Shown here piece by piece: positions 1 to 12,329 of a stretch of 15,628 nucleotides of DNA (positions are counted from its first letter, which is position 1; every line of letters begins with the position of its first letter). The stretch is from positions 1 to 15,628 of the forward strand of contig NXFV01000115.1 of NCBI GenBank assembly GCA_002803225.1, in the 5' to 3' direction. A program made the translations under genes and the position numbers. The notes beneath the pieces were generated by a model, which saw only the letters and a program-made list of their open reading frames with translations, did no database searches and was not told the origin of the DNA. This DNA comes from Gamarada debralockiae (lineage: Eukaryota > Ascomycota > Leotiomycetes > Helotiales > Hyphodiscaceae).

Positions 1-277
1 GGCCGTATCGCTTGCGGGCGTAATGGCCGCGAAAAGCAAACCTTAAAAACAGTTCAAATACTCAGCCACCAGACACTTCTCGCAATTTTGCAGCAAACTT
101 CAACCCAAACCCCTACCCAGCAACCAGTATTGAAACCGTTGCAAGACAAATCAATCCTATCATCGTGATCGTCCAGGACATCCCCTCAATACGGTATCCG
201 ATCAATGAGTGCCCCTTCATTTCTAGGGGCGCCCTCCGCGTCGAGGATTCTCAATCGGTATCTTCGTTATGAGGTGA

Positions 278-451
278 TGCAGTGGTAGTCCCATTTCCGG
301 GGTTTCAGCCGCAGCTCTGGAGGGAGTTCTAGAAAAAGGATTCCACATTGATTACCAGAAGAAGATTCCACCAAAACTCACACCGTTTATCAAGATAAAA
401 TTGGCCAATGGCATACCTGTTTTGGCCGATTTGCCTACTCATACGAAGTAG
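278..451 (+). pseudogene. Coding-like fragment, unidentified
   Basis: A 57-codon open frame without an ATG ends in TAG at 449-451. Its composition is protein-like, with short stretches such as LEKGFHIDYQKKIPPKLTPF and KLANGIPVLADLP. An acceptor-like CAG at 280-282 sits at its 5' edge, and an ATG-led frame from 205 could be an earlier exon. It could be the last exon of a real gene whose 5' part is short or decayed, or a relic of a gene that once extended left of the window. I do not recognise the family. Confidence 0.3.
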
Positions 452-1432
452 TACGGTAATTGGTTAGATATATTCGCCAGCTGAACGGCGTTCAATGCGT
501 TTATTTACTAGGGTTCTAAACCCTAATCGAAACTCCCACCTTTATCAAACGCTAACCTCATCTGACCTCTCTAATTTTATTTCTACCTTCTATACTAGAT
601 TCTTGCTCAATTCTTTGTATCCCGCGTGCTCTAAACGGCCTATCAAACGTCAGTCTCAAGTCCAGTACTAAAGGATACAAAAATCATTTAAAAAAAATAA
701 TAATAATAAAAAAGTCCATAAGTATAAAAGGAGGCACGTATACCAAGGAGGAAGAGAAAGGCTATAGATAATAGATATATCACAGGGAGATAAGATTGTG
801 GTAGTAGCCCCGGTTGTGAAGGTGAAGGTGGTTTCTAAGGCGGTAAAGGCAGTGATTGCAAAGAGATCGAAGATAGTTGTTGTGTGAGTTGTTGAGTTGT
901 TGCTCAAAGGTTCTTAAAAAGACCTACAAGAAACCCTGTAAAGACTACAAAAGCAGGGCCTGATAATACGAAGTAGTTGGAGTTAGAATCCAAAGGGAAG
1001 GGGGGGGGGGGTTGAATATAACTTCACTTGACACAATCCTGGCATCTTGCAAAAGAAAATGGACTCTAAGAAGGCATTCAAATCGATTTGATGCCAACTG
1101 TACTGCGTCGTATCGGGCCCGCTATTGTGAAAAACGGGGTCTAATTTGCCAAGTTAGCCATTTATGAACGGTGTGGACCAGATCGGCGCAAATCGCTTCA
1201 AAGGCGGCGAAAGGCATCCAGTCCGTTCTTGATCGGGTTCTTTCTGATCTTTTCCAGTTCGGAGATGGTAGCCATGGAAAAACGAACATATGCGCAGGCT
1301 GACATAATCGTTCAATAGCGGTGCGATTGGGTGAGTGGGTGCTAGCCGAACGATTAAATGAAAGAAATGAAAATTAGCCGTGGCTTCGGTTGGGCTTTAC
1401 GCTATTTCGGTAGAGGCCATTTCGGAAGGCTA

Positions 1433-1448
1433 TTCACGTGACCGTGAA
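1433..1448. promoter_or_regulatory. Dyad TTCACG-N4-CGTGAA upstream of the regulator gene
   Basis: The two 6-base arms are perfectly inverted around TGAC, and the left arm overlaps a CACGTG E-box core at 1435-1440. It lies about 340 bp upstream of the Zn2Cys6 gene start. CACGTG cores are bound by fungal bHLH and some bZIP factors. Whether this copy is used is not known. Confidence 0.3.
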
Positions 1449-1614
1449 CAGCATCTACCGTACGTCAGCTACCCTACAAAGTAGGGACCTTTTCTAATGC
1501 TGCAAATAGGGAGGTTCTTTGTCTCATTCAAACGTGCATGGGGGTCAGCCTTCCCACAATCCCACAATTCGGCTTTTGTTCTTGCCTAAACTCGGGCATC
1601 TCATGCCTCAGGCT

Positions 1615-1624
1615 TATATATAAT
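1615..1624 (+). promoter_or_regulatory. TATA-like element of the regulator gene
   Basis: TATATATAAT lies about 165 bp upstream of the ATG at 1787, in the GC-balanced DNA preceding the transcription factor gene. The position suits a fungal TATA box with a 5' UTR of roughly 100 bases or more. This is positional evidence only. Confidence 0.35.
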
Positions 1625-1786
1625 ACCTCGCTTCGTTGGGCAGGCTGACCGTTCACACCTGTCCAGCGACCCTCGACGCCCAGGTCTCCGTGACCGTCTC
1701 TTGATTGTTGAACTTCCCAGATTGAGGATATCTTGCGCCAAAGGGTATCGTCTTGACTCCGGCGGGTCGCCGCTGGTCCTGCATCC

Positions 1787-4217
1787 ATGTCGACGGTGCT
1801 CGTAACGCCAGAGCGCAGTATCAGTACCCAAGACATGTCACCTGCCGCGCTTCCCCCACCACCCCAAACTTCGAGGCCACAACGGGTGCTTGCGTGTGTG
1901 CTCTGTCAGCAGCGCAAGGTGAAATGTGATCGTAAGTTTCCCTGCGCAAATTGCCTCAAGTCCCGCACGCAATGTGTACCAGCGACGCTGGCCACGCGCC
2001 GACGGAGACGCAAGTTTCCCGAACGAGAGCTGCTGGAACGTCTCCGCAAGTACGAGAACCTGCTCCGCCAGAATAATATCAAGTTCGAACCGCTCTCCAA
2101 GGATCCGACGGGAGAGAAGGGGCCTCTCAATGCGGAGGGCGGGTATGATTCGGACGACGAGCACCCAGAAGCTGCGGAGGCAGATTGGCTATCTCCCTCG
2201 ACAACCATCAAGTCTGACAGAGTATATGAGACCAAGTACGCGCTCTCCAAGGAGTTAATCCAAGCTGACTAATTCTCTCAGGAACATCTGGCTCGCTTTG
2301 AACCAAGGGGTACGACTACGTCCTGTGTGATTCAAGCTGTGCTGACAATTGAAATAGCTCCGAGACCCTGAGAATGACAGCGATTCCTCGCATGATGATG
2401 TGAGTGAGGTTGTGCTCACGAAAACATGGGATGAATTATTTGAAAACGATGACCACCTTCTGTTTGGATTACGAAAAACAGCCGTCGAGCTCTCCCCTCT
2501 ACACCCCGAACCAGCCCAGATCTTCCGGCTTTGGCAGATTTACCTGGAAAATGTAAACCCGTTGCTCAAGGTCACACACACTCCAAGCCTGCAAGGACGT
2601 ATCGTAGACGCTGTCAGCAACGTGACAAATATCAGCCCCACCCTGGAAGCGCTCATGTTTAGCATCTACTGTACAGCTATTCTAAGTATCGTCGCAGACG
2701 ATGTTCAGGCTATGTTTGGTTCGTCAAAGGAGGATCTGTTGTCGAGGTGTCAATTCGGCTGCCGGCAAGCTTTGTTGAACTGTGGGGTTTTACGATGTGG
2801 CGATCGCGACTGCTTGACCGCATTATATTTATACCTAGTAAGTCCGTCGGGTGACTATTTTCATGCTTGCCAACGATTTTAGGTCTCGGTTAGAAGCGAC
2901 ACAGTTCCTCGATCTCTGTCCTCCATGCTTGGCGTTGCCATTCGCATTGCAGAACGCATGGGTATTCACAGCGAGTCAGACTTAGCCAAATGCACTGTTC
3001 TCGAGGCCGAAATGCGCCGGAGGCTTTGGTGGTCGCTCGTACTCTTTGACACTCGCATTGGCGAGATGGCCGACTACAAGACCACAAAGCTAGCTCCCAC
3101 CTGGGACTGCAGGATTCCTCTCAATGTGAATGATTCTGACCTCCGACCAGAGATGAAAGAGCCACCAGAAGTTCTGGGAAAATCCAGTGAGGCACTTTTT
3201 GCCGTTGTGCGCGGCGAGCTAGGGGAGTTTGTCCGCAACACCATGTTCTACCTTGACTTTACCGCTCCGGCTTTGAAGCCCATTGCCAAGGATGTTCAGA
3301 ACGGCCCCATTCAAGGGGGCAGTGAGCTAGTCACCCTAGAGAAGATGATTGAGGACAAACATCTCAAGTCCTGTGACCCAGAGAACCCACTCCACTTCAT
3401 GACGATCTGGACGGCGCGAGCTTTTCTTGCTAAATATCGCCTCATGGAACACCATTCGAAATATTCTAGCCCGTCCGTACATCAAACGGAAGCGCAGCGC
3501 GACACTGGCATTTCCCATGCACTTAACATGCTTGAGTGCGATACGAAGCTCATAACCTCACCCCTCACCAAAGGATTTCATTGGCTACTTCACCTCCACT
3601 TCCCATTTCTCGCATACATTCAAATCGTCCAAGACCTCAGAAGGCGACCTATTAGCGGCCAAGCTGAACAGGCTTGGGCAGTTATGAGCGATAATTATGA
3701 GGCTCGGTTCAGAGATGATAATAATCCGTTCTTTAAAATTTTCGCCAAAATTGTCCTCCAGGCTTGGGAAGCTCGCGAGCTAGCGTTCAGACAATTAGGA
3801 GAATCGTTAACGCCACCAAGATTTGTATCAACTATCAGATACATAGTGGCGCAAGCAGCGCAAAGTGTACAAAATGATAATACAGAACAGCCACACGATG
3901 TTATGGGTATGGGCATTGATGACTTTCTAATGTCGATGCCGATGGACTTTGGTAGTCACATGTTTAGCTTTGAGATGCAAGCCGGCTACGCAGAAATGGG
4001 TCCGGGAGTATACCCTCACATGCCCGGACGGGCTCCGCTAGACGTTGATGTGAATCACTTAGACTGGTCAGCGATGAACTGGAGTTCGATGAATGAGCCG
4101 GCTGGTCAGGCGGGACCATGCCCTCACATGCCGGGGCAGGCTCCATTCAACGCTGATATAAATCAATTAGACTCGTCTGGTGGACTGGGTTTGGGTGAAT
4201 GGCCACCCGGCCGGTGA
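1787..4217 (+). CDS. Zn2Cys6 fungal-specific transcription factor
   Basis: The gene model is join(1787..2235, 2282..2309, 2358..2837, 2883..4217), giving 763 aa. Introns 1-3 are 46, 48 and 45 bp. They begin GTACGC, GTACGA and GTAAGT, and introns 1 and 2 carry GCTGAC branch-like motifs. Each splice keeps frame and repairs a stop. Near the N-terminus, Cys37, 40, 47, 53, 56 and 63 form the C-x2-C-x6-C-x5-C-x2-C-x6-C binuclear zinc cluster, followed by an Arg-rich linker and a Leu-rich helix (about 80-100) suited to dimerisation. Residues ~180-450 match the fungal-specific transcription factor domain, including RRRLWW at 364-369. The C-terminus carries a duplicated 20-residue block (696 and 732). 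It should be a nuclear DNA-binding regulator of CGG-type sites. Control of the neighbouring catabolic genes is plausible from position only. The in-frame Met17 is an alternative start. Confidence 0.9.
4011..4178 (+). repeat. Tandem coding duplication in the regulator C-terminus
   Basis: Two 60-base blocks at 4011-4070 and 4119-4178, 108 bases (36 codons) apart, agree at 46 of 60 positions by hand count. Both encode a PHMPG-x-AP...(V/I)N(H/Q)LD pattern. The spacing keeps frame. This is an in-gene duplication in the acidic, Met/Pro-rich tail, where activation regions of this family are often found. Confidence 0.75.
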
Positions 4218-4847
4218 GGCCGCTGAGTCTATGGGCAGTCGCCACCGTCTTGAACAATCCGGACCTGGTGCAACTCCAGACTCGCTCATGGACTTACGGA
4301 CATAATGTACAGAGGACTGCCTACTTGAATAAAAAACGATGATTTATCCTAGACTTCAGATTTAGAAATCGCGTTCGAGAGGCCTTATCAGCTTAGGAGT
4401 ATAAGTGTAGGGCCCCTCTCCAGATAATTAGTCCTATTTATTTAAGTCACGTGCTTTGTTTGCATTAGCTTAGGTGTCTGCAGTACACAGTAGTACAGTC
4501 GCTTGCGAAGCTGGTTACCTTGTTCCCAGCTACTAGAAATTTTGCCTCGCTTCAGTGTATATTGCCCCTAACACTTTAACTACGATTATGTTTGATTATA
4601 CCGCATTCTCAACTCGAAAGTACGAATCAGATGAAGGTTGCCCCAATGATGAAATTGACTATATGAAATATCAGCGACGTGAAAAATACCAACAGTATCA
4701 GCATACTTCACTAAAAGATCCGTTGCTCCGGGTCCCCATGTTGAAGCTATCGTGAGGTTAGCAAGCATCAACATCATCTCTTGGCGCTCCAAACTTGCAC
4801 ATTTGTTCGTCGTCGAGTTTGAAGCAGTAGCACCTCAACTGCTAGGA
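4218..4847. other. Spacer after the regulator gene
   Basis: An AATAAA poly(A)-like hexamer lies at 4328-4333, about 110 bases past the stop codon, and a CACGTG core at 4448-4453. A minus-strand open frame over 4586-4792 has no recognisable motifs. I see no gene that I can support here. Confidence 0.4.
4328..4333 (+). terminator. Polyadenylation signal candidate of the regulator gene
   Basis: AATAAA in an A-rich context about 110 bases downstream of the transcription factor stop codon, a normal position for a fungal 3' end signal. Confidence 0.4.
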
Positions 4848-5066
4848 TTAATCAGAAGTTTGGAAGGGTTTGTTAATAATTTGACTATCCTTGAGGTACC
4901 AGTCGCCCATTTTATCTGACCGATTATCAAGCAGAAGTTTTATCACCTCCTTCGCATTCTTCTTTTGCCCTGCCGCTGCCTTTACCGCATCTCCTATAAC
5001 CTGGACATCTGCTCTACGTAGGTCAAGCAAAATAGTCGTTACCTCTTTTCCTCCTTCCCCTGCTGG
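4848..5066 (-). pseudogene. Ankyrin-type repeat relic (fungal STAND/NLR-like)
   Basis: The minus-strand frame reads two units of a pattern seen in ankyrin-like C-termini of fungal NACHT/STAND proteins: GKEV-x3-LLDLR, then an AVKAAAGQ-type turn, then KEVIKLLLDNR. No ATG-led upstream exon, NACHT domain or other repeats are visible, and the frame ends after about 18 unrelated residues at 4848. It is a fragment too short to function. An acceptor-like CAG lies at its 5' edge near 5065. The family call rests on recalled repeat consensus, so the exact parent protein is uncertain. Confidence 0.5.
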
Positions 5067-5679
5067 TACTTACACAATTCGGTATACACAAACAGATTTC
5101 TAAAAGATGTCTCTGTGCAAAATAGAACTTGTTTAATTCACAAAATAAAATATCCGGAATTTATATAATAAGGAAGTCTCATCCATCACCGCTTTATTCC
5201 TCTCTACTTTATACTACAGTCTTTACAACAGGCTGCTAATCACTGTAAATGTTCGAGACAGGTTCCGCTCCAGACCTTAGCTATCTAAGCAACAATAGGA
5301 CTAAGTACCTGCACAAGCCAATAAGGACTTCTAAGCTAAGGTACCTTGAAACACACAGTTGTAACATAGGTAAGAGGCTTATGTTCACAAATCGCACGGT
5401 AGCTATAGTAGAGCACCCTTCGACCTTACAAGTTACCTTCCCTAGCAATCTTTCTGTACGGATAATATCTCTATATAGCTCGCAACGACTAATCAAATGC
5501 TGGCTAAGCTCACCTATTGAAATATGCGGACAAAGGGAACCTGAACTATTGGTATCAGTACCCTAATACAGTGGTGATATGATGCTAGTCCCAAATAGGC
5601 TCAAAAATGCTTCATTTCAAAATCTCTAACCTTTTCCATGAGGTTCAACACTTCCCTTATATCTACAGCTTGACTCTAG
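5067..5679. other. AT-rich spacer, no supported gene
   Basis: Open frames on either strand around 5249-5566 lack conserved motifs and have no coding-like composition. I see no repeat, RNA gene or transposon end here. Confidence 0.4.
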
Positions 5680-6360
5680 CTATTCGGTCAATCCCGATGG
5701 TCAGCCCCACGGCCAGCCTCGACAATCTATTCTGACAGTCTATTCCGAATCCTAGATATCACCGTACCTTCTAGACCTGTCAACAGCCTTCCCGAAGACG
5801 AACGCGAACAGATCCTTCAAAGCACATTCTGACCCAATACCTGTCTTTCCTCCAAAGCCCTCCGTTTCGCTCCTTTGTCCGTGAGTTCATGGATGGAAAA
5901 CGGAGATCCTGCTCCAGCGCTCTATGCTACGCCACAAAGTTCCCGGCGGGGAAAGCACAGCGGTTCACCACGACAAGCTTTTTCTCTGAGCCGGTCACTC
6001 ACTCTTCTTGACGGCCTGAGCACATATTGGGGATGTCTCGCTTACTGGCGGCGGGCTCATGTGCTTAGCCAACTTAGCCTCGTTGAGCAAACCGATTGAA
6101 GACGATGTCACTTTTAAGCAGCAGATATGACGGCCGAACAGCGCATCAGCGTCTTCAACGCCAACATGTCGGAGAATGGGATGTTGGCAAAATCGCCAGG
6201 GGAGTTCGAAGAGTTTTTGCGCCGAGTGCTGAAGGCTGAGGGTATCATAGAGGAGCATCAGTGGCTGATGTCTAGCCATTGGGCTGCGACATTGTATTTC
6301 ATGATGCGTATTCTATCCATGCCAGTACTGTTGAATATTGAAGGATCTCGCAGTTTCTAG
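5680..6360 (+). pseudogene. Decayed coding region, unidentified
   Basis: Several plus-strand pieces with protein-like composition follow one another with frame changes. One runs 5680-5829, with SLPEDEREQILQSTF just before a TGA. A second, shifted by one base, covers 5829-6008 (PPFRSFVREFMDGKRR), and further pieces lie around 6030-6117 and 6127-6360. The change at 5829-5832 is neat: a stop in one frame coincides with continuation in the next. No intron signal explains these breaks well, so a frameshifted relic is more likely than a spliced gene. I do not recognise the family. Confidence 0.35.
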
Positions 6361-6662
6361 TAGATGGCCTAGAAGCCTCTAGTAGAAGGATGACAAATGA
6401 GGTGGCAAATAAGTATAACTACACAGTAGAACCTTCGGTATGAGTCACGCTAGGTGGCAACTATAGGACTTTAAGTGTATATATAGAGGACTTCCTACTG
6501 TAGAAGTAATAGAATATCGCTGAGAAAAACCAACAAGTTCGAAGAACTAAGATGACTAGACGCTAAAGATAGTTACGGCTACAACAAGGCAATCAAATCA
6601 CAGAATGTCAATTCCCTCCATGTATGCCAAGATCAATAAGCAATTTACACTATGCATCGCTA
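6361..6662. other. Spacer at the 3' side of the Rieske gene
   Basis: AT-rich sequence with no coding signal. It should contain the 3' UTR of the minus-strand Rieske gene. No AATAAA hexamer is visible on that strand close to the stop codon. Confidence 0.4.
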
Positions 6663-7946
6663 TCACCATGCCAGACCCTCCTGATCAGTTTGACAAGCCA
6701 GCCCTGAGCAGAACTCGATATCTTTCCCGCTCACCAGAGCAGTGCTCGGTAGTTGCTGTCGAGCAGGCCATATCTCCTGCTTCGCCGCTTGTTCGAGCTT
6801 GTGATGTGCCTGCACGATTTCTCGGACAGCCTGCTGGAAATAGAGAGGGCCCTTCTCCATCTTTGGGTGCAATTCCCCATTGACAAAGACTCCGGAATTG
6901 AGATTCTTCTGTGTAAGGTCACAGAGATATTTATCCTCCGCCATGACACGCTTGTAGATTTGGTCAATCCTTTGGAAGTCCTCTTCAGAAGAGTTCTTGT
7001 TTCGGTAAACTTCATACTGCATCGAGCAGCTCGTAGGCCCACTGGGGACAAATCTCTGCGTGTAAAAGAAATGTGGCCTGTCTTGTGTTAGCGAGGCCAG
7101 GAATATGACGAATTAATATGCTTACGAGACAGTGATAGAGGAATTGGGGAAGAAGTAGGTAGGAGCAACTGTCAGACCAGCTGCCGCCTGTTCAGCAGTG
7201 GTTGCAGCGTTATGTTGAATGGAGCCCGCCTCGGTTTTAACAGAGTAGGAGCTGAGATCGGCAATTGATGGAATGTCAGGATGGGCCGTCTTGCAGTGAT
7301 AGCATTCGTTGTAGTTGTCAGCTAGGATCTTCCAGTTGAATCCTCCGTCCATTTTCCAGGTATGGTCGAATTCATAGTCATTCCAATTGACCCCTTGGTA
7401 CCTTGGAAGCTTGTCAATGCCCTCAAAATCATCCGACCAGGCAATCTCTGGCTTGGCTTTGCCATCCAAGTTGACCCAGATAAAACTGTTGTTGTCAATG
7501 TGGATATGTATCGGGAGCAGACCATTCTTGCTTTTGTCGAAATCGGGCAGATCTTGATAGCTAGGAGCTTTAGCAAGCTTGCCGTTGAGACCATAGGACC
7601 AGCCGTGATAAAGGCAAGCAAAGATCTTGGCTTGGCCCTTCTCCTCGGTGACCACCGGAAAACCTCGATGTCGGCAGACATTGTGGAATCCATTGATGTT
7701 GCCCTCGCGGTCCTTACACAGCACAAACTGGAAGCCGGCTATGTCATAGCGTAGATAGTCGCCAGGCTGCTTGAGCCTGAGTTTGTGGGTAATAGGCATC
7801 CATTTCCTAGAAAAGATTGCCCGCCTCTCGAGCTCGTACATCTCCTGTGAGGTGTACCATGAGGCTGGCAAAGCCCGGACAGCTGAATTGTCGTTTCTGG
7901 CAGGCGTAGAGCCACCGAGGCCAAGATATCCCAGGAATGATGACAT
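6663..7946 (-). CDS. Rieske non-haem iron oxygenase, glycine betaine demethylase / choline monooxygenase-like
   Basis: The model is complement(join(6663..7077, 7126..7946)), giving 411 aa. The single 48 bp intron (7078-7125) begins GTAAGC, has a GCTAAC branch motif and ends ACAG. Residues Cys91, His93, Cys111 and His114 bind the [2Fe-2S] cluster (C-x-H ... C-x2-H). Glu214, His217 and His222 in ECYHCKTAH, with Asp322 further on, fit the bridging acid and mononuclear iron ligands. Known relatives insert O2 into quaternary ammonium compounds: plant choline monooxygenase, bacterial glycine betaine demethylase GbcA, and stachydrine and carnitine enzymes. The adjacent dimethylglycine oxidase-like gene favours glycine betaine as substrate. 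An ATG at 8042 would add 32 poorly conserved residues; I prefer 7946 because of its ACAATG context and the family-like MSSFLGYLGLG start. No signal peptide is seen, so it is probably cytosolic. No reductase partner is encoded in the window. Confidence 0.88.
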
Positions 7947-8061
7947 TGTCAGAGAGAATAAGCCGAGTACTGTAATGCTGCGTGCCGTAAATTGCAGACA
8001 GGCTTCGAACCTGAAGCTTCTGGTCAGTGTCAGGTTTCTCATAGCTCGTTTTTATCTTTTC

Positions 8062-8188
8062 ACCTTATCATGGTCTGTAATACCACATGCGGGAGGGCAC
8101 TCCGTGCTTCATACTTCAACGAGGCCGTCGTACCTTGATCATGGTCTGTACTACCCCATGGGGGAGGGCTCTCCGTACATCGACGAGG
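8062..8188. repeat. Imperfect direct repeat upstream of the Rieske gene
   Basis: Copy 1 (8062-8124) and copy 2 (8132-8188) start 70 bases apart. They share CATGGTCTGTA, a TACCxCATGxGGGAGGGC core, CTCCGT and a terminal C(A/G)ACGAGG. Copy 1 has six extra bases. They lie 116-242 bases upstream of the chosen Rieske start, so they may be a duplicated control element. Confidence 0.75.
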
Positions 8189-8440
8189 ATATCTTACGCA
8201 AATGAAGTCTCAACCTGGCATTGCCGCCGGTCTAGACCCTATCACGGAGGGATGATGGGCGCTTCGATAGTGCCAAGACCTGAACTGATTCAGCAAGTAT
8301 CGCAAGCAGAAATGGCCTCCTGATTTCATGGTGCACAAAAAGAAGCTCACGTAGCGTAATCTACCTGCGATAACCTGCATGTTCGAAGATACTTACTGGT
8401 TCCTAGCCTATTATGATCAGAAACATCGTTGACAATGTAT

Positions 8441-8450
8441 CGGCGGACCG
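8441..8450. promoter_or_regulatory. CGG-N4-CCG inverted triplet
   Basis: CGGCGGACCG holds inverted CGG triplets with four bases between them, the general site type for Zn2Cys6 dimers. It lies inside the divergent spacer. Short CGG pairs also occur by chance, so this is only a candidate for the neighbouring regulator. Confidence 0.25.
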
Positions 8451-8711
8451 CTATCCCAAAATGGTATTCCAAATCATCGACCAACTTACCCTCAAGCCAA
8501 GAGAGCATACATGATCGACCTCGTTGCGGGGTTGGCCCGAAGCAACAGAATCAACAGTAAGCCCTCATCTCACAATCTCTGACTAGTGAACGGAAACGCG
8601 CAATTGAAGCTGTAAGATCTGCTGCTTGATGAGTCGGTCGTTTTGACTTTAACCATCAATGGGTAAAGTTCACCGGTTGTTCGTAATAAGCTCTCGGGTG
8701 GCGCTACGTAC

Positions 8712-8725
8712 CCTGGACGTCCAGG
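8712..8725. promoter_or_regulatory. Perfect 14 bp palindrome
   Basis: CCTGGACGTCCAGG is an uninterrupted perfect palindrome in the spacer between the two divergent catabolic genes. It could be a binding site for a dimeric regulator. It is not a standard CGG-type site. Confidence 0.45.
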
Positions 8726-9812
8726 ATTGCCTGCACAATGGGGAAGTAGCAGGCGCGGAAGAAGAGACCTTTGCAGGGAAGGAGATCACAAAGCTATTTT
8801 AAACCAATACCTCATACAGCTACAAAAATGGGCGTAGATAAGGACGTGAGAGCGAGCACGATGCGCTAGGGAAGTTTGGATTCGGTAAGTTGAGAAGTGC
8901 CAAGGCTGAGCATCAGTTGCGAACTCCTACCACACCCAGATGTCAGTATCGCCGAGGGTTTTACGTCTGGGATTTCGAGCTACGTCGGGTGCAAAGGTAG
9001 CTGCTCTATGCTTGGACACGGGTTTGGTAACGTGCCACTTGGTATCTGGACGTGAATCAAGGGTAGACATATCAGGGTTGAAGGTACAGTCAAGCATTTC
9101 TAGCAAGCTATAGAATGGTATTGTACAGTACATTGACGGCGGCCGTAACCGTCGTCTACGAATGATAGAATTACCACACAAATCGACATTCCATCTTGGC
9201 GCTCCCGGAACTCTGACTCAATATTCAAGGCTTTGCGGAGTCGATCCAACGGCTGGCGCCCTATTGCAAAATGATTTTTGATCGATGCGCGAACCGTTGC
9301 CAAACCGGATTATTACCATATTTGGGCCTAGCGCTTTCTACTTGCCGAGGCACTGTGGTGCCGAAGGGATGGAACCTATGACCATTCTTGGTGCGCTCAT
9401 CCATATCTTTGGCTGTCCTGATTCGGTAACCTAGCTGCTTCCCATACGAGACGTAATGATCGAGACTGCTTCCATGTTCTTCATAATGCCACCGTAGAGA
9501 TCCGATATACACCACCGTAACCCCTTTTCGCTAGCCCTTCCATTCATCAACCATAACTGCCTGCAGGTAGGGGAGCAGTTAAATCCGGGATTGAATTGCC
9601 GGTATATTAACATTCCCTATTTATTAGCATCCATCTTCGCTGTATACTCCTTGCTCCACCGAAGGTCTTGGGGCTGCTCTAATAGATCTTGAGCTTACAC
9701 CTCCAGCTGTGGCATTTAGAAAGTAGGTGGGCCTCTTCACCTTCCGACAATCAACGCAGATTCATCTGCCCGGTCGTTTGTTCGTCTACGCTGACCACTT
9801 CGACCAGCCTGA

Positions 9813-12329
<2,517 letters not shown>

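Larger units (their letters stand above)
1..1786. other. Left spacer with coding-like scraps and low-complexity DNA
   Basis: No intact gene is visible here. The stretch holds a coding-like open frame at 278-451, a run of short AAT repeats near 690-712, a GTTGTTG-rich low-complexity stretch around 870-905, and a 12-G homopolymer at 1000-1011. A 25-codon minus-strand frame with a good start (ATG at 1275, stop at 1198) reads like a first exon, but nothing recognisable follows it. The last ~350 bases serve as upstream region of the transcription factor gene. Confidence 0.5.

Noticed and set aside
509..525. TAGGGTT-CTA-AACCCTA inverted pair resembling telomere units head to head
   Set aside because: Only one unit on each arm; no tandem telomere array, so chance or a minor hairpin is enough.
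668..907. 79-codon minus-strand frame rich in Thr, Leu and Phe
   Set aside because: Low-complexity sequence over GTTGTTG and AAT repeats with no motif.
1528..1836. Minus-strand frames over the regulator promoter and first exon
   Set aside because: They lie opposite the promoter and start of a well-supported gene and contain no recognised domain.
7362..7754. 130-codon plus-strand frame opposite the Rieske gene
   Set aside because: It is the reverse of conserved Rieske and iron-ligand coding sequence and shows no independent motif.
7947..8042. N-terminal extension of the Rieske protein from an upstream ATG at 8042
   Set aside because: The 32 extra residues have no family counterpart in memory, while the inner ATG has a better context and a family-like start.
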